Assembly (NCBI GenBank): GCA_021774785.1
Contig: JAJFIQ010000028.1
Coordinates: 62,001 to 126,000, forward strand
From: Emcibacter sp.
Lineage (GTDB): Bacteria; Pseudomonadota; Alphaproteobacteria; Sphingomonadales; Emcibacteraceae
Direction of reading: 5' to 3'
Length of the DNA stretch: 64,000 bases
In this document: positions 1 through 11,379 of the stretch, piece by piece
Numbering within the stretch: the first letter of the stretch is position 1
Layout of the letters: every line of letters starts with the position of its first letter
Notes under the pieces: model-generated
What the model was told of the DNA's origin: nothing
Database searches by the model: none
Seen by the model: only the letters and a program-made list of their open reading frames with translations
Translations under genes and position numbers: made by a program

Positions 1-426
1 TGCTTCTGCCAAGTTAGGGGTGAGCAGGTCAGTCAAGGGAAGAATATCTGATATCAAAACCTCTATCCCACTTTTTTCCAACAGGCTATGGCCGCTGGTG
101 GATTTGATGACAGGGTCAACAATCAGGGGTATGTCACTGTTATCAACAAATATCTGTGAAAGCTGTTTCAGCGTTTCTGCGGAAGCCATCATGCCAAGCT
201 TTATAGCGTCAGGCGTGATGTCCTTCAGCACAGCCGTTACCTGATCTGCAACAATATTCGCTGCTATTGGATGCACGTCATAGACCTGGCGCGTATTCTG
301 CACGGTAAGGGTGGTTATCGCCGCCATGGCATAACCACCAAGAGCAGATATCGTCTTTATATCGGCCTGAATACCAGCACCACCACTGGGGTCAGACCCG
401 GCGATGGCAAGTATTTTTCCATTCAT
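1..426 (-). CDS. thiD: Hydroxymethylpyrimidine/phosphomethylpyrimidine kinase ThiD (partial, N-terminal part)
   Basis: Thiamine biosynthesis enzyme that phosphorylates HMP and HMP-P in the cytoplasm. Reading the minus strand from the ATG at 426 gives 142 codons that run off the window edge without a stop, about half of the usual ~260-residue ribokinase-fold protein. The start reads MNGKILAIAGSDPSGGAG, and the AGSDPSGGAGIQAD segment at residues 9-22 is the ThiD substrate-binding signature. Later segments (TTLTVQNT, KLGMM, DPV) also match the family. It lies 15 bases downstream of glmM on the same strand and is probably co-transcribed. The identification is firm; the C-terminal half cannot be judged. 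Confidence 0.93.
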   Translation of the reverse strand, partial: MNGKILAIAGSDPSGGAGIQADIKTISALGGYAMAAITTLTVQNTRQVYDVHPIAANIVADQVTAVLKDITPDAIKLGMMASAETLKQLSQIFVDNSDIPLIVDPVIKSTSGHSLLEKSGIEVLISDILPLTDLLTPNLAEA

Positions 427-441
427 ATGTGAATATATGGC

Positions 442-1791
442 CTAGGCTGATAATTCTTCGACAGTGGCCACAATATCATCCACAACTGCGGTTATCAACT
501 TGTCATCTTGACCTTCTGCCATCACCCTGATCAAGGGTTCAGTGCCCGATTTACGAATTACCACACGGCCGTTGCCATTCAGTCGGTTCTCGCCCTCCAG
601 AATAGCTGCCTTAACACAATCCTTTTGCATAGGGTCAGTACCCTGTTCGTAGCGGACATTCTTCAGAAGTTGGGGGTATGGGGTAAACAAATTGCAAATT
701 TCGCTAACCGGTTTTCCGCTTGTCACCAACACAGATAATATCTGCAATGCCGCAATCAGTCCGTCTCCCGTTGTGGCAAAATCGCTCAACACAATATGGC
801 CGGATTGCTCGCCACCCAAATTCAGACCCTTTTCCCGCATGGCTTCAACCACATACCGGTCACCTACCTGTGTGCGGATCAGATCAAGCCCGATGGACTC
901 CAGATATTTTTCAAGCCCAATATTGGACATGATCGTGGTAACCACGGCATTGCCGCTCAACATATCCTCTGACTTCATATATTTTGCCACGGTCGCCATG
1001 AGCTGATCACCATCAATGATCTTGCCTTTTTCATCACATACAATCAGCCGGTCTGCATCGCCATCCAGAGCGATACCGATGTCCGCATTATGAAGCACCA
1101 CATTCTCACAAATCAATTCCGGATAGGTTGAGCCACAGTTGTCATTAATATTGGTGCCGTTTGGACTGACACCAATAGCAACAACTTCAGCCCCCAGTTC
1201 CCACAGTACACTTGGCGCTGAACGATAGGATGCACCATTGGCACAATCCACCACAATTTTCAATCCATCCAGACGTTGGTTTTTCGGAAAAGTATTCTTG
1301 GCAAATTCCATATATCGACCTACAGCATTCTTAAGCCGCTGCGCCCGACCCAGCTTTGCAGATGGAACCAGATGGTCGGCATAACCATTATCCATGCGCC
1401 GCTCAATTTCCATTTCAATATCATCGGACAGTTTATAACCGTCCGGGCCAAATAATTTCAGACCATTATCATGAAAAGGATTATGCGATGCCGTAATCAT
1501 AACCCCAAGGTCCGCCCGAAGCGAACGGGTCAGCATGGCCACCGCCGGTGTTGGCATAGGACCAACCATAATCACATCCATACCCATGGAAATAAAACCG
1601 CTTGCCAGTGCCGGCTCCAGCATATAACCGGAAAGTCTTGTATCCTTTCCTATTACAACGCGGTGCTGATGATCGCCGCGTGTAAAATGCTTTGCTGCCG
1701 CCATACCCACACGCATGGCGACCTCTGCTGTCATGTTTCCCTCATTCGCAGTTCCACGAATGCCGTCCGTCCCAAAATATTTCCGTGTCAT
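442..1791 (-). CDS. glmM: Phosphoglucosamine mutase GlmM
   Basis: Converts glucosamine-6-phosphate to glucosamine-1-phosphate for UDP-GlcNAc, peptidoglycan and LPS synthesis. At 449 residues it has the usual family length. The phosphoserine loop TASHNP lies at 100-105 (catalytic Ser102). The metal-binding loop DGDADR lies near 240-245, GEQSGH near 328, and the C-terminal phosphate-binding RKSGTEP near 413. It starts [13 protein letters not shown], the canonical N-terminus. It follows folP in the ftsH-folP-glmM order, widely conserved in proteobacteria. About 135 bases of AT-rich sequence separate it from folP, so it may also have its own promoter. Confidence 0.97.
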   Translation of the reverse strand: MTRKYFGTDGIRGTANEGNMTAEVAMRVGMAAAKHFTRGDHQHRVVIGKDTRLSGYMLEPALASGFISMGMDVIMVGPMPTPAVAMLTRSLRADLGVMITASHNPFHDNGLKLFGPDGYKLSDDIEMEIERRMDNGYADHLVPSAKLGRAQRLKNAVGRYMEFAKNTFPKNQRLDGLKIVVDCANGASYRSAPSVLWELGAEVVAIGVSPNGTNINDNCGSTYPELICENVVLHNADIGIALDGDADRLIVCDEKGKIIDGDQLMATVAKYMKSEDMLSGNAVVTTIMSNIGLEKYLESIGLDLIRTQVGDRYVVEAMREKGLNLGGEQSGHIVLSDFATTGDGLIAALQILSVLVTSGKPVSEICNLFTPYPQLLKNVRYEQGTDPMQKDCVKAAILEGENRLNGNGRVVIRKSGTEPLIRVMAEGQDDKLITAVVDDIVATVEELSA

Positions 1792-1926
1792 GAGTTTTGC
1801 TTTTATTATAATTTCAATTATTTATATTATTATCATTTAGTTCTTAATACATACTGAACAGAATTATAAAACACGTGAACTATGTTTGTAATATGACAAA
1901 AAGACTATATTTTAAAAACATATTAC

Positions 1927-3012
1927 TTAACCCAAGGAAATCCATACATCCCTTGCCTGTCGGCTTTCCACCACATCATGAACCCGTAATATCTGAATCC
2001 CCTGATCATACCCCATTTGCCCAAAGGCCAGTGATCCGGCCAGCCGCGCAGCGGCGTTTTTCTCTGCCGTAATATAGCCAATGAAGCTCTTTCTTGATAC
2101 GCCCAAAAGCACTGGCACACCCAGCCCATGAAACAGCGACAGGCTGGCCATCAATTCCACATTATGATCAACGGATTTACCAAATCCAATCCCCGGATCA
2201 ATGATTAATCGGTCACTGTCTATGCCTGCATTCTGACATATTTCCAGCCGTTTTTCCAGATAATCATATACATCAAGTGAAACATCATCATATTGCGGAT
2301 TATTTTGCATGTTATCAGGGTCATTCTGAGCATGCATGAGAATAACAGGACAATCTTCACCCGCAATAAATTCCAGTGAGCGCTCATCATGGGAAAGGGC
2401 ACTCACATCATTAATGATACTGGCCCCGGCTTTTAAGGCATGTTCCATGACTATCCGATTGCGCGTATCAACGGATATGGGAACAGAAATATCCGACAGC
2501 CCTTCGATGACTGCAATGACCCGGTCAAGCTCTTCATTCAATATGACCTTGGATGCGCCCGGTCTGGTTGATTCGCCACCAATATCAATAATATCCGCAC
2601 CAGCCTTTACCAAATCACGGGCATGGGCTATGGCCATATCCTGTTTGTTATAACGGCCCCCATCTGAAAAACTATCCGGTGTCACATTGACAATCCCCTG
2701 TATCAATGGCCGTTGCCATTCAAGCGGGCCGACCCGGGGACGGGCATCACAAATATTTTTAAGCAGGGCTGTGACTTCATCTTGCTGAAAAGACGACAGA
2801 TCGCTCACAAACTCATCAAGTCTGAATATGGGGACCAGTGTTTCTTCATGCCGGGAACCGGTTTGACGGAATATCACCTTGACCATGTTAAATGCCATGG
2901 GTCCACCGGTCAACCAGCGAGCATGGCCCGCTTTTACTGCCCCCGATGCAATACAGCCCCTGAGTATACCCAGAGGCTGTATATAAATTTTATTGTCGAC
3001 AGGTCCGTGCAT
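1927..3012 (-). CDS. folP: Dihydropteroate synthase FolP (long alphaproteobacterial form)
   Basis: Condenses p-aminobenzoate with hydroxymethyl-dihydropterin pyrophosphate in folate synthesis; the family is the sulfonamide target. The signature GIVNVTPDSFSDGG is at residues 106-119 and DIIDIGGESTRPGA follows near 140. The 361-residue protein carries about 100 extra N-terminal residues relative to the E. coli enzyme, as I recall for alphaproteobacterial FolP. The ATG overlaps the ftsH stop as TAATG, sharing one base, so translation is probably coupled to ftsH. Confidence 0.95.
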   Translation of the reverse strand: MHGPVDNKIYIQPLGILRGCIASGAVKAGHARWLTGGPMAFNMVKVIFRQTGSRHEETLVPIFRLDEFVSDLSSFQQDEVTALLKNICDARPRVGPLEWQRPLIQGIVNVTPDSFSDGGRYNKQDMAIAHARDLVKAGADIIDIGGESTRPGASKVILNEELDRVIAVIEGLSDISVPISVDTRNRIVMEHALKAGASIINDVSALSHDERSLEFIAGEDCPVILMHAQNDPDNMQNNPQYDDVSLDVYDYLEKRLEICQNAGIDSDRLIIDPGIGFGKSVDHNVELMASLSLFHGLGVPVLLGVSRKSFIGYITAEKNAAARLAGSLAFGQMGYDQGIQILRVHDVVESRQARDVWISLG

Positions 3013-4940
3013 TAATTTTCAGGAACGGGGTCAGAACCGAAATTCCCCCCTTTATCATCATCAGGCTTGCTGCCTGCACTGGGCACGGAACCTGTATGCG
3101 GGTTGTCGTCAGAACTATCATCACCAAATAAGTCCTTGTGAATATCCTTTCCCGCCAATATACCATCGATATCATCACCGGTCAGTGTTTCATATTCCAA
3201 TAACGCACTACCGATCTTATCCAGCATATCCCTATTATCAGTACATATTTTCTGGGCGCGAGCATAGCTTTCATCTACGATCCGACGGACTTCTTCATCA
3301 ATAAGTTTTGCCGTTTCATCAGAAATATCATGGCTCCGTGATACAGAATGTCCCAAAAAGACTTCTTCCTGATTATCACCATACTGTAACATGCCCAGCT
3401 TATCGCTCATGCCCCATTTCGTGACCATAGACCGCGCCAGACGCGTTGCCATAGCAATATCACCCGATGCCCCGGATGATACTTTATCATAACCGAAACA
3501 TATTTCTTCTGCCACACGGCCACCCATGGCAACGGCCAGATCATCATGCATTTTATCACGGGCATAGGAATAATTGTCCTTTTCCGGCAAACGCATCACC
3601 ATGCCCAGCGCACGACCACGCGGAATGATGGTTGCCTTGTGAATGGGGTCTGATGCCGGACATTTCGCTGCGACCAATGCATGGCCCGCTTCATGGAAGG
3701 CTGTCATGCGTTTTTCTTCTTCACTCATCACCATGGAACGGCGCTCTGCCCCCATCATGACTTTGTCCTTGGCTTCTTCAAAGTCTTCCATGCTGATCAC
3801 CCGTTTGGCCTTGCGGGCCGCCAGCAAAGCGGCCTCATTAACCAGATTGGCAAGATCCGCCCCGGAAAAACCCGGTGTGCCACGGGCAAGAACCCGAACA
3901 TCCACGTCGGCCGCCAGTTTTGGTGTCTTTTTGATATGTACTTTCAGGATTTTCTCCCGCCCGGTAATATCAGGAATCGGCACCACTACCTGACGGTCAA
4001 AACGACCGGGACGCAACAGCGCCGGGTCCAAAACGTCAGGACGGTTAGTAGCTGCAACAAGGATCACGCCTTCATTGGATTCAAAGCCGTCCATTTCAAC
4101 AAGAAGCTGATTGAGGGTCTGTTCCCGCTCATCATTTCCGCCACCCAAGCCCGCACCACGATGCCGACCAACAGCGTCAATTTCATCAATGAAGATAATG
4201 CAGGGTGCATTTCTTTTGGCCTGTTCAAACATATCGCGTACACGACTGGCACCGACACCGACAAACATTTCAACAAAATCGGAACCTGAAATTGTGAAGA
4301 AAGGTACATTGGCTTCCCCCGCAATGGCACGAGCCAAAAGCGTTTTACCGGTTCCGGGCGGCCCCACGAGCAAGGCACCCTTAGGAATTTTGCCGCCCAA
4401 ACGTTCGAATTTCATGGGATCTTGCAGGAACTCAACAATTTCTTCCAGTTCTTCCTTGGCTTCTTCAATGCCTGCCACATCTTCAAAAGTGACCCGGCCA
4501 TGGCTCTCACTGAGCAGCTTCGCCTTGGATTTTCCAAAACCCATGGCCTTATTGCCGCCACCCTGCATCTGACGCATGAAGAAAATCCACACGCCGATCA
4601 AGACGATCATCGGCAACCAACCTAGGAAAACATTCAGAAAGGAACCTTGTTCCTCTGGTGTTGAAGTAATGACGACACCCTTGGCGCGCAAATCAGATAC
4701 AAGATTCGGATAATCCGGGGCATAGGTATGGAAATTACCACTGGCACCTGAGCCAAATTCACCGACAATATCGCGGCCCTGAATAGTAACTTTGACGACC
4801 TGACCGGTTTCAACCCTGTCGAGGAAAGTGGAAAAATCGATTTCCGCCTGTGCATTCTGACGCGCTCCACCATTAAGGGCGGAATAAAGGGTCAACAGCA
4901 GGATTATGATAATCGCCCATAAAGCAATATTACGTCCCAT
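3012..4940 (-). CDS. ftsH: ATP-dependent zinc metalloprotease FtsH
   Basis: Membrane-anchored AAA+ protease that degrades misfolded membrane proteins and short-lived cytosolic regulators. Two N-terminal membrane segments (about residues 5-23 and 105-123) flank a periplasmic domain. Walker A GPPGTGKT is at 193-200, Walker B with FIDEID near 250-255, the second region of homology [17 protein letters not shown] near 299-315, and the zinc site HEAGH at 416-420. The 642-residue length is normal. It sits between tilS and folP. The C-terminal tail after about 600 is acidic and low in complexity. Confidence 0.98.
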   Translation of the reverse strand: MGRNIALWAIIIILLLTLYSALNGGARQNAQAEIDFSTFLDRVETGQVVKVTIQGRDIVGEFGSGASGNFHTYAPDYPNLVSDLRAKGVVITSTPEEQGSFLNVFLGWLPMIVLIGVWIFFMRQMQGGGNKAMGFGKSKAKLLSESHGRVTFEDVAGIEEAKEELEEIVEFLQDPMKFERLGGKIPKGALLVGPPGTGKTLLARAIAGEANVPFFTISGSDFVEMFVGVGASRVRDMFEQAKRNAPCIIFIDEIDAVGRHRGAGLGGGNDEREQTLNQLLVEMDGFESNEGVILVAATNRPDVLDPALLRPGRFDRQVVVPIPDITGREKILKVHIKKTPKLAADVDVRVLARGTPGFSGADLANLVNEAALLAARKAKRVISMEDFEEAKDKVMMGAERRSMVMSEEEKRMTAFHEAGHALVAAKCPASDPIHKATIIPRGRALGMVMRLPEKDNYSYARDKMHDDLAVAMGGRVAEEICFGYDKVSSGASGDIAMATRLARSMVTKWGMSDKLGMLQYGDNQEEVFLGHSVSRSHDISDETAKLIDEEVRRIVDESYARAQKICTDNRDMLDKIGSALLEYETLTGDDIDGILAGKDIHKDLFGDDSSDDNPHTGSVPSAGSKPDDDKGGNFGSDPVPEN

Positions 4941-5102
4941 GTTTCACATATCTTTCAATTATTAGTCTGTTATCAGATGTTTTTATATTCTCTATTATCA
5001 ACCATAAATAAGACTTTTTAAACGTCAAACAAGCCGGGTCGGGTGTTTTTATCGTTTTATTTTTAGTTTTTATCCCGTTTTCAGCATATTACCGCTAAAT
5101 CG

Positions 5103-6386
5103 TTACTTAAATGTGGCTAAAAAACCTTTTTTTTCAAAACCGAAAATAAATGTCGGCAATATCACCTCGCCACCTTCTGATACAATGCACGGCAGACTAT
5201 CTCTAATTACCTTCGGTAGTTTCAATTTTTTAAGGTTGGGGTTTTCTTGACACGCCGTCTGCCACTGTGGTGTTTCCAGTTTTTTCAAAACACCGCCTGC
5301 CTTCCGGTTTTCGATAAAAAACCGGCCATCCCATAACAGCTTCATCTGCGATTCAATATCAATGGCATCAGCAATAGATGCCACTTCACGACTGATCATT
5401 ATACGCCTTTGAGGCAAAGGTGTAACCAGACACCCCCCCAATGTCTGACCAGAAAATTCTGATCCTTTCAGCCTGTCATATAAGGCTTCCAGCCGTGCAA
5501 GGCGGGGGGCATATTGACCACCACTAATCCGGCGCGTAAGCGATGCCAGACAGCGCAAGGCAATCTCATCATGGGCTGATAACAGGGGGGGCAACAATAT
5601 CTCAACAAAACCTTCCGGGGAAAAAGTTACGGATTTTTCAATTAATTCTTCGGTCAGAGAATGCAACAGGGATTGTACCCGACCCATTCTTGCGGCTGTC
5701 TGTGCCAGCCTTTCCGTATCTAGTCCCTCGATGTCATTTTCCAACAGCAGGTTACGGACTTTAATCCGCATATAGGCATCATTCTGATTACTGGGGTCTT
5801 CTATCCATGGCTGTCCTCTTTGGGTCAAGGTCGCTTCAAGACGTACCTTAGCCACCCCCAACAAAGGACGACATAGCGTAATGTCCCCGTCTATTGCAAA
5901 AGGATGCGGAAAGGCTGACTGTTGTTTCATGGCTGACAGACCATCAACACCACTGCCCCGAAATAACCGTATCAGGAATGTTTCCGCCTGATCCCCTTGA
6001 TGGTGGGCAAGAAAAAGCTTGGCAATATTATTTTCCTGCGCCCATTCCCCCATCAGGCGATAACGGGCCAGCCGGGCCTGATCTTGTATATTACTGTGCG
6101 GCTTGTCCCCCTGCCAATTGAGTATCACATGAGAAATGCCAAGTATTTTAAGCCACTCACCAACTTGTCTGGCTTCTTCCGCCGCTTCCGAGCGAAGACC
6201 GTGATCAACGGTTACAGCAGTTAAAGAAATACCATTAGTGCGGCAGTAATCCCCTAGCATCAATGTCAGGGCAAGACTATCCGCGCCCCCTGACACCGCG
6301 ACGGCTACGGCCTCCCCTCGTACCAGTTTCATGGGAAGAAGCAGGTCGGAGAATTCCGATTGTGTGAGGGGTGTTGCCGTATCCAT
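5103..6386 (-). CDS. tilS: tRNA(Ile)-lysidine synthase TilS
   Basis: Modifies C34 of the CAU-anticodon tRNA-Ile to lysidine so that it reads AUA. The N-terminal PP-loop ATPase motif SGGADS is at residues 32-37, with LAHHQGDQAETFLIRL further on. A TilS-type C-terminal domain follows, making 427 residues in total. It begins 11 bases after the cpoB stop, and a gap of about 160 bases separates it from ftsH downstream. The tilS-ftsH order after the tol-pal genes is typical of alphaproteobacteria. Confidence 0.95.
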   Translation of the reverse strand: MDTATPLTQSEFSDLLLPMKLVRGEAVAVAVSGGADSLALTLMLGDYCRTNGISLTAVTVDHGLRSEAAEEARQVGEWLKILGISHVILNWQGDKPHSNIQDQARLARYRLMGEWAQENNIAKLFLAHHQGDQAETFLIRLFRGSGVDGLSAMKQQSAFPHPFAIDGDITLCRPLLGVAKVRLEATLTQRGQPWIEDPSNQNDAYMRIKVRNLLLENDIEGLDTERLAQTAARMGRVQSLLHSLTEELIEKSVTFSPEGFVEILLPPLLSAHDEIALRCLASLTRRISGGQYAPRLARLEALYDRLKGSEFSGQTLGGCLVTPLPQRRIMISREVASIADAIDIESQMKLLWDGRFFIENRKAGGVLKKLETPQWQTACQENPNLKKLKLPKVIRDSLPCIVSEGGEVILPTFIFGFEKKGFLATFK

Positions 6387-6397
6387 TTTCCGTGGGC

Positions 6398-7240
6398 TTA
6401 ATTACATCCGGCCCGTTTTTCTTCGGGCGGGCGTTTGTTCTTACTTTCCATACTATCAGGAAAACGGGACGCGAGTTCACGGTAAGCATCACAGGCATCT
6501 GCCTTTTCCCCCATGGCATTCAATGACATACCAATTTTCAACAGAAAGGCCGGAGATTTAGTACTCTTGGGATAGTTATTATAGCCTTCCAGAAATGACC
6601 GGGTCGCTTTGGTATACATCTTGCGCACATAATAGGTCTGCCCCAGCCAATATTGGGCATTTCCGGCCAGTTTTGCCTCAGGATAACGTTTGAGAAACTC
6701 ACTTAACGCGGCTTCCGCTTTCGCATATTGTCCTTTAGTAACCAGTTTCTGAGCATAGCTATATTGTTGTTGCTCTGATCCGGCAGGAAGAATATCTTCC
6801 GGTTTATTTTGAGCGGTGGTCACAGTAGGGGTCGCTGGTTCCTCTACGCTCGAGATAGCTGACCCTGACTTTTCCAGTTCTGCAAGGCGGAATTCATAAT
6901 CACGGGCCATAGTTTCCATCTGCTGTTTCAGCTTAGACACCTGATAGTTTCCCTCTTCAATACGCCCTGTAAGCTGGCGAAGCTGGGTTTCCATCTGAGA
7001 GAGACGAGCTTCAATATCCGCAAGCCGTATATTGCCACCTGCGGCCACCGGTTCAGATGTTGGCTCGCCTTTGGCAAATCCACTTCCAGGCTTGAAAACC
7101 TTTCTTTGAACAGCCTTCAATTGCTTTTCAAGTATATCCAACCGTTTTTTAGTTGACTGGGCTTGAGATGAAATGGGCAGCATAATTCCCATTGCCACAA
7201 TCAGACATAAAACAAGGCTATAGATATTTTTTCTTCTCAT
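6398..7240 (-). CDS. cpoB: Tol-Pal system protein CpoB/YbgF (periplasmic TPR protein)
   Basis: Periplasmic protein that couples the Tol-Pal machine to peptidoglycan synthesis in studied bacteria. A signal peptide spans residues 1-27, with likely cleavage after SQA. A coiled-coil heptad region runs over about 30-125 for trimerisation, and TPR repeats fill about 155-275 (YSYAQKLVTKGQYAKAEAAL, AQYWLGQTYYVRKMYTKATR). Its 280 residues fit the family. A strong terminator lies between pal and this gene, so expression relative to pal may be reduced. Confidence 0.93.
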   Translation of the reverse strand: MRRKNIYSLVLCLIVAMGIMLPISSQAQSTKKRLDILEKQLKAVQRKVFKPGSGFAKGEPTSEPVAAGGNIRLADIEARLSQMETQLRQLTGRIEEGNYQVSKLKQQMETMARDYEFRLAELEKSGSAISSVEEPATPTVTTAQNKPEDILPAGSEQQQYSYAQKLVTKGQYAKAEAALSEFLKRYPEAKLAGNAQYWLGQTYYVRKMYTKATRSFLEGYNNYPKSTKSPAFLLKIGMSLNAMGEKADACDAYRELASRFPDSMESKNKRPPEEKRAGCN

Positions 7241-7263
7241 AAGATGCTCCAGATCATTAACTC

Positions 7264-7302
7264 AAAAAAATACCCGCGCAGCCATTAAAGACGCGCGGGT
7301 AT
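7264..7302 (-). terminator. Intra-operon Rho-independent terminator between pal and cpoB
   Basis: On the minus strand a perfect 10-bp stem ATACCCGCGC/GCGCGGGTAT (arms 7293-7302 and 7270-7279) is followed directly by a run of T. It lies after the pal stop and before the cpoB start, so it should end or attenuate transcription of the tol-pal genes here. Confidence 0.85.
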
Positions 7303-7323
7303 TCTTAAAATTAGGTAAGAATA

Positions 7324-7860
7324 TTAATTTACGCGGGTGTAACCACGGCGATTCTGTGACCATGTAGATTCACCAGTACCCGTTACCGCAGGACGTTCCT
7401 TGCCATAACTTACTGTGTGAATACGTGACGGGTCAACGCCAAGTGCCACCAAATAATTTTTCACTGAATTTGCGCGTCTGTCACCAAGTGCCAGGTTGTA
7501 TTCCCGTGTTCCGCGCTCATCACAATGTCCTTCAACGGTCACTTTGACAGAAGAATGTTCCTGCAACCAGACTGCCTGAGCCTGTAATCCGGAACGAGCA
7601 TCAGAGGAGAGATCATAACGGTCATACCCAAAATAGACCAGAGCAGCACTAGACGCCGCATCAAGGGATTCCTGCGTATCAGGGTCCATCATGGGTTCAG
7701 TCGTAACATCTTCTGTTGGTTCAGCAACAACAGGTTCTTGTGTCTCAACAACAGGTTCTACAGGGGCATCTTGAACAGCACCCGTATTCGCACAGGCGCT
7801 TAAAAGCAGGGCAGCGCCGATGAGTGCCCAGTATTTTGCGCCGTTAATTTTTTCAAGCAT
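7324..7860 (-). CDS. pal: Peptidoglycan-associated lipoprotein Pal
   Basis: Outer-membrane lipoprotein that binds peptidoglycan and TolB. A lipobox LLLSAC places the acylated cysteine at residue 23. A proline- and acid-rich linker spans about 28-70, and the OmpA-like domain fills 75-178 with the diaminopimelate-binding EGHCDERGTREYN segment. Its 178 residues are normal. It follows tolB after about 135 bases and is followed by a strong terminator. Confidence 0.97.
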   Translation of the reverse strand: MLEKINGAKYWALIGAALLLSACANTGAVQDAPVEPVVETQEPVVAEPTEDVTTEPMMDPDTQESLDAASSAALVYFGYDRYDLSSDARSGLQAQAVWLQEHSSVKVTVEGHCDERGTREYNLALGDRRANSVKNYLVALGVDPSRIHTVSYGKERPAVTGTGESTWSQNRRGYTRVN

Positions 7861-7995
7861 TTAGTGGTCCTTCCAGGTAACTTGTCTTAATTTATCCAAC
7901 CGATGAAATACCATTCCCCTTAAGAATTGGCGGATGCTTATGTTCAACTTAATATTGAAATCATCTGCAAACCGATGAAACTATAACAGAATCAT

Positions 7996-9357
7996 TTATC
8001 TAATCAAGGGGGACCATGCAGGATCTGACGCATCAAGTGGCGTTATCATCTGTCTTTCATTATATCCGGTCAAATCAACCGTCCATAATTGGGTGTCCCC
8101 ACCGCGCCCTTGTTTATCATATGGCTGCTGACGGAAATACATAATCACCCGTCCATTGGGTGACCATGTTGGCCCTTCATCAAGGTAGCTCTCGGATAGA
8201 AGCCTCTCTCCACTGCCATCCGGCTTCATCACGCCGATATAAAATTTCCCCCGATACTGCCTTGTAAAGGCTATCAGATCCCCTCTGGGCGACCAGACAG
8301 GCGTGCTGTAGCGGCCTTTGCCAAAGCTGATACGCTTGATATTTTTTCCATTAGAATCCATGACATAGATCTGCTGACTGCCGCCACGGTCCGAATTAAA
8401 GGTAACGTAGCGCGAATCAGGGGAATAGCTGGGTGACGTATCAATAGCGGTATGCTTTGTCAGGCGTTGAATCTTCCGTGTGGTCAGTTCCATGACATAA
8501 ATATCGGAATTTCCCTTATAGGCTTGTGACATCACAACTTTGTTACCATCAGGCGAAAAACGCGGCGCAAAGGTCATACCGGGGAAATCGCCAAGAATTT
8601 CCTGCTTGCCGCTGTCAATATTATAAAGATACACACGCGGGTTATCATTAAAGTAGGACAGATAGGTAATTTCCTGAGCCGTTGGTGAAAAACGCGGGGT
8701 CAATACAAGGTTTTTGCCATTGGTAAGGAAAACATGATTATGACCATCCTGATCCATAATCGCCAAACGTTTTACCCGTGCCGTCGCCGGGCCGCTTTCT
8801 GAGATATAAACCACACGGGTGTCAAAATACCCGCTCTCCCCCGTTAGGCGCTTATAGATGGCATCAGAAATAAGATGAGCTATACGGCGCCAGTTTTTTG
8901 GTGATGTGAAATAACGCAGACCCGTCATCTGGTTAGTACCCAGAACGTCCCAGAGCCGGAATTCCACTTTCAACCGCCCATCTTCCTGTAATGAAATAGA
9001 GCCATTCATAAGAGCCTGCGCCCCAATGGCCTTCCAATTATTAAAATTGGGATTTCTGAGCGTTGTCAGCGCATTGCCAGACTTGATAAAGGCCCCGCTA
9101 TCCACAACTCGGAACAGGCCGGAACGGGTTAGGTCGGCCTTAACCACAAGCGCGATCCGCTGGCCGTAACTTTTTACCGACCCACCGGAAACAATATCAT
9201 TCTCATTACCAACCAGATCAGTAATCGCAATGGGCAGAGGATCCGCATGGCCCCGATTAACATCAACAACAATCCTTGCATTGGCTGCGGTCAGGGTCAA
9301 AGACAGACCGGAAACCGCCAATATTAATAATTTAATCAACCTCACTTGCAACTCCAT
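7996..9357 (-). CDS. tolB: Tol-Pal translocation protein TolB
   Basis: Periplasmic protein that contacts Pal and TolA. A signal peptide (about residues 1-27) ends in a TAANA-type site. The N-terminal TolB domain reads [10 protein letters not shown] and onward, and a six-bladed beta-propeller follows, with repeats such as [27 protein letters not shown] and [11 protein letters not shown]. The 453 residues are the expected length. It is separated from tolA by only 11 bases. Confidence 0.97.
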   Translation of the reverse strand: MELQVRLIKLLILAVSGLSLTLTAANARIVVDVNRGHADPLPIAITDLVGNENDIVSGGSVKSYGQRIALVVKADLTRSGLFRVVDSGAFIKSGNALTTLRNPNFNNWKAIGAQALMNGSISLQEDGRLKVEFRLWDVLGTNQMTGLRYFTSPKNWRRIAHLISDAIYKRLTGESGYFDTRVVYISESGPATARVKRLAIMDQDGHNHVFLTNGKNLVLTPRFSPTAQEITYLSYFNDNPRVYLYNIDSGKQEILGDFPGMTFAPRFSPDGNKVVMSQAYKGNSDIYVMELTTRKIQRLTKHTAIDTSPSYSPDSRYVTFNSDRGGSQQIYVMDSNGKNIKRISFGKGRYSTPVWSPRGDLIAFTRQYRGKFYIGVMKPDGSGERLLSESYLDEGPTWSPNGRVIMYFRQQPYDKQGRGGDTQLWTVDLTGYNERQMITPLDASDPAWSPLIR

Positions 9358-9368
9358 ATATTTTATTG

Positions 9369-10196
9369 TTACCCGTTTAACATATATTCGGGGTTAAAAT
9401 TAATTTCCATATCCCGCCATAAATTATATTGGTCCTTGGGTAGAAAATCATAAGGGGCGCATTTCCTCACTGCCCTGAGCACACTTTCCGCCGCCGTTCT
9501 GTAATATTCCTGCCCTGGTAAATTCATCCGGCCACCATCAGCAATTTTTGGCACCCCTATCAATTCACCATCTGGACTCAGTCGAATGTGGACTGTAACT
9601 AATAGCCCCTCTGCTCCCTTGGCCCCTGCTGGAATATTCCAGCAATTATTGTCATAAATATGTTTATTCACCGCATCGATAATACTCAGTGTCTGCTGCT
9701 GAATATCAATGGTACTGATCACTTTTTCTTTGCCATAATTCTTATCTTTGAGCTTTTCAAACGCATTGGGTTCTGTCTCTTCCCGTTTATCCAAAAGTGC
9801 TGACAGTTTGCCCGTATTAAAACGACGGGGCTTAGTTTTTGGCGTAATTCTCGGGGCACGCTTTGCCGTTATTTTTGCCGGCTTTTTATTGATGGATTTC
9901 TTTTTGGGTTTTGGTTTTGCCTTCATATCCGGCAGCGGCATGCTGGAGGCCAGCTTCGGCGGTTCCGGCGGCATTTCCACCTTACGTTCCGGTGTTTTTT
10001 TCTGTGTCTTCTTTTTAACCGGGTCGGGCTTTTTTTCCTGGGCGCGTAATTTTGTCACCTCGCCAATCTTGACCATCTCTACGGGAATGACCCGCATTTC
10101 AGTGGGCTTGTCCCGGATAAATATGGGCAATCCAATCATACCCGTTGCCATAACCACAACGTGAAAAATCAAGGATATGATGACCGCATCACGCAA
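9369..10196 (-). CDS. tolA: Cell-envelope integrity protein TolA (short form)
   Basis: Inner-membrane protein that spans the periplasm and links TolQR to TolB-Pal. A single membrane anchor lies near residues 4-24. A lysine- and proline-rich middle region runs over about 50-130 ([20 protein letters not shown]). The C-terminal TonB/TolA-like domain ends [12 protein letters not shown]. At 275 residues it is shorter than the E. coli protein, in line with alphaproteobacterial TolA. It starts 5 bases after the tolR stop. Confidence 0.92.
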   Translation of the reverse strand: MRDAVIISLIFHVVVMATGMIGLPIFIRDKPTEMRVIPVEMVKIGEVTKLRAQEKKPDPVKKKTQKKTPERKVEMPPEPPKLASSMPLPDMKAKPKPKKKSINKKPAKITAKRAPRITPKTKPRRFNTGKLSALLDKREETEPNAFEKLKDKNYGKEKVISTIDIQQQTLSIIDAVNKHIYDNNCWNIPAGAKGAEGLLVTVHIRLSPDGELIGVPKIADGGRMNLPGQEYYRTAAESVLRAVRKCAPYDFLPKDQYNLWRDMEINFNPEYMLNG

Positions 10197-10201
10197 CTTT
10201 A

Positions 10202-10630
10202 TTAATTCTCCGTATCTGTCACAAGGGCAACACGGGAAAAGCCTGCCCCGTTCATGCGCCCCATAACCTTCATCACAACACCATAATCAACAGTACTGTC
10301 ACCGTGAATATAAATTCTCCCATCCTTGCGCCCATCAAAAATTACTTTCAGTCGTGGCACCAGTTCGACCAGTTCTATGGCTTCATCCTGAAGGTAAAGC
10401 TGACCGTCTTTGGCTATGGTAATAGATAATGGTTTGGTATTTTCCGGCAGTGCCTTGGCCGCAGAATTTGGCAAATCAATGGGAATACCCACCGTCAGTA
10501 ACGGAGCCGCAACCATAAAAACCACCAGCAATACCAGCATGACATCCACAAAAGGAGTTACATTAATCTCGCTCATGGGCTTATGCCTGCGCTTGAAGCC
10601 CGTGGAATTATGTCCGCCGTGCATTTGCAT
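10202..10630 (-). CDS. tolR: Tol-Pal protein TolR (ExbD family)
   Basis: Stator subunit of the proton-driven TolQR motor. One membrane segment near residues 24-45 reads [19 protein letters not shown] and carries the essential aspartate of the ExbD family. A periplasmic domain follows. Its 142 residues are normal. The start overlaps the tolQ stop by one base, so the pair is translationally coupled. Confidence 0.97.
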   Translation of the reverse strand: MQMHGGHNSTGFKRRHKPMSEINVTPFVDVMLVLLVVFMVAAPLLTVGIPIDLPNSAAKALPENTKPLSITIAKDGQLYLQDEAIELVELVPRLKVIFDGRKDGRIYIHGDSTVDYGVVMKVMGRMNGAGFSRVALVTDTEN

Positions 10631-11364
10631 TAATGATGCTCCTCATCCAGTTGACGGGACAGGATAGTTCCGAATTCATCGGCAAAACCCTCCAGACGGT
10701 TGGCATAACGGCCAAGCTCGTTGCTGATCTTGTTATAAGCCACCACGGCAGGTACCGCCGCCACCAGCCCCATGGCCGTGGCGAAAAGGGCTTCGGCAAT
10801 ACCAGGGGCCACAACCGCAAGCGATGAATTATGGGTGAGAGCTATCTGTTCAAAGGCATTCATGATACCCCAAACCGTACCAAACAGGCCGACAAAGGGG
10901 GCCGTTGACCCCACGGTTGCAAGGAAGCTCAGATAACTTTCCAATCGCTCCATTTCCCGGCTGACCGTCACCCGCATGACCCGATAGATTCTATCCTGCA
11001 ATCCCATACCGAGCTTGCCGGCCCCACGGCCAGTGACGGACCGCTGCCATTCCCGCATGGCAGCAACAAACAGGGCCGCCATGGGGTGGTCCGGGTTTTT
11101 CTTGACCCGTTCATAAAGGTCTTCCAAAGAATTGCCCGACCAGAATTCCGCATCAAATTTATCTGCCTGAGAGAGTATCCGCCGTATACGCTTGCTTTTA
11201 TCAAATATAATAGCCCAGCACCATAGGGAAGACCCCAGCAATACCAGCATCACAAGCTGAACAATCCAATCTGCCTGCGCAAACATCCCCCACAAGGAAA
11301 AATCCGGTATATCACTGCCAAGGTCAATTATATCAACCGCATTTCCCGCTGCTTCTTCCGCCAT
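10630..11364 (-). CDS. tolQ: Tol-Pal protein TolQ (ExbB/MotA family)
   Basis: Proton-channel subunit of the Tol motor. Three membrane segments are visible near residues 32-54, 145-170 and 185-210; the second contains [20 protein letters not shown], the ExbB/TolQ signature. The 244-residue length fits. It follows ybgC after 15 bases, the usual ybgC-tolQ order. Confidence 0.97.
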   Translation of the reverse strand: MAEEAAGNAVDIIDLGSDIPDFSLWGMFAQADWIVQLVMLVLLGSSLWCWAIIFDKSKRIRRILSQADKFDAEFWSGNSLEDLYERVKKNPDHPMAALFVAAMREWQRSVTGRGAGKLGMGLQDRIYRVMRVTVSREMERLESYLSFLATVGSTAPFVGLFGTVWGIMNAFEQIALTHNSSLAVVAPGIAEALFATAMGLVAAVPAVVAYNKISNELGRYANRLEGFADEFGTILSRQLDEEHH

Positions 11365-11379
11365 TGAAATCCCTATCCC

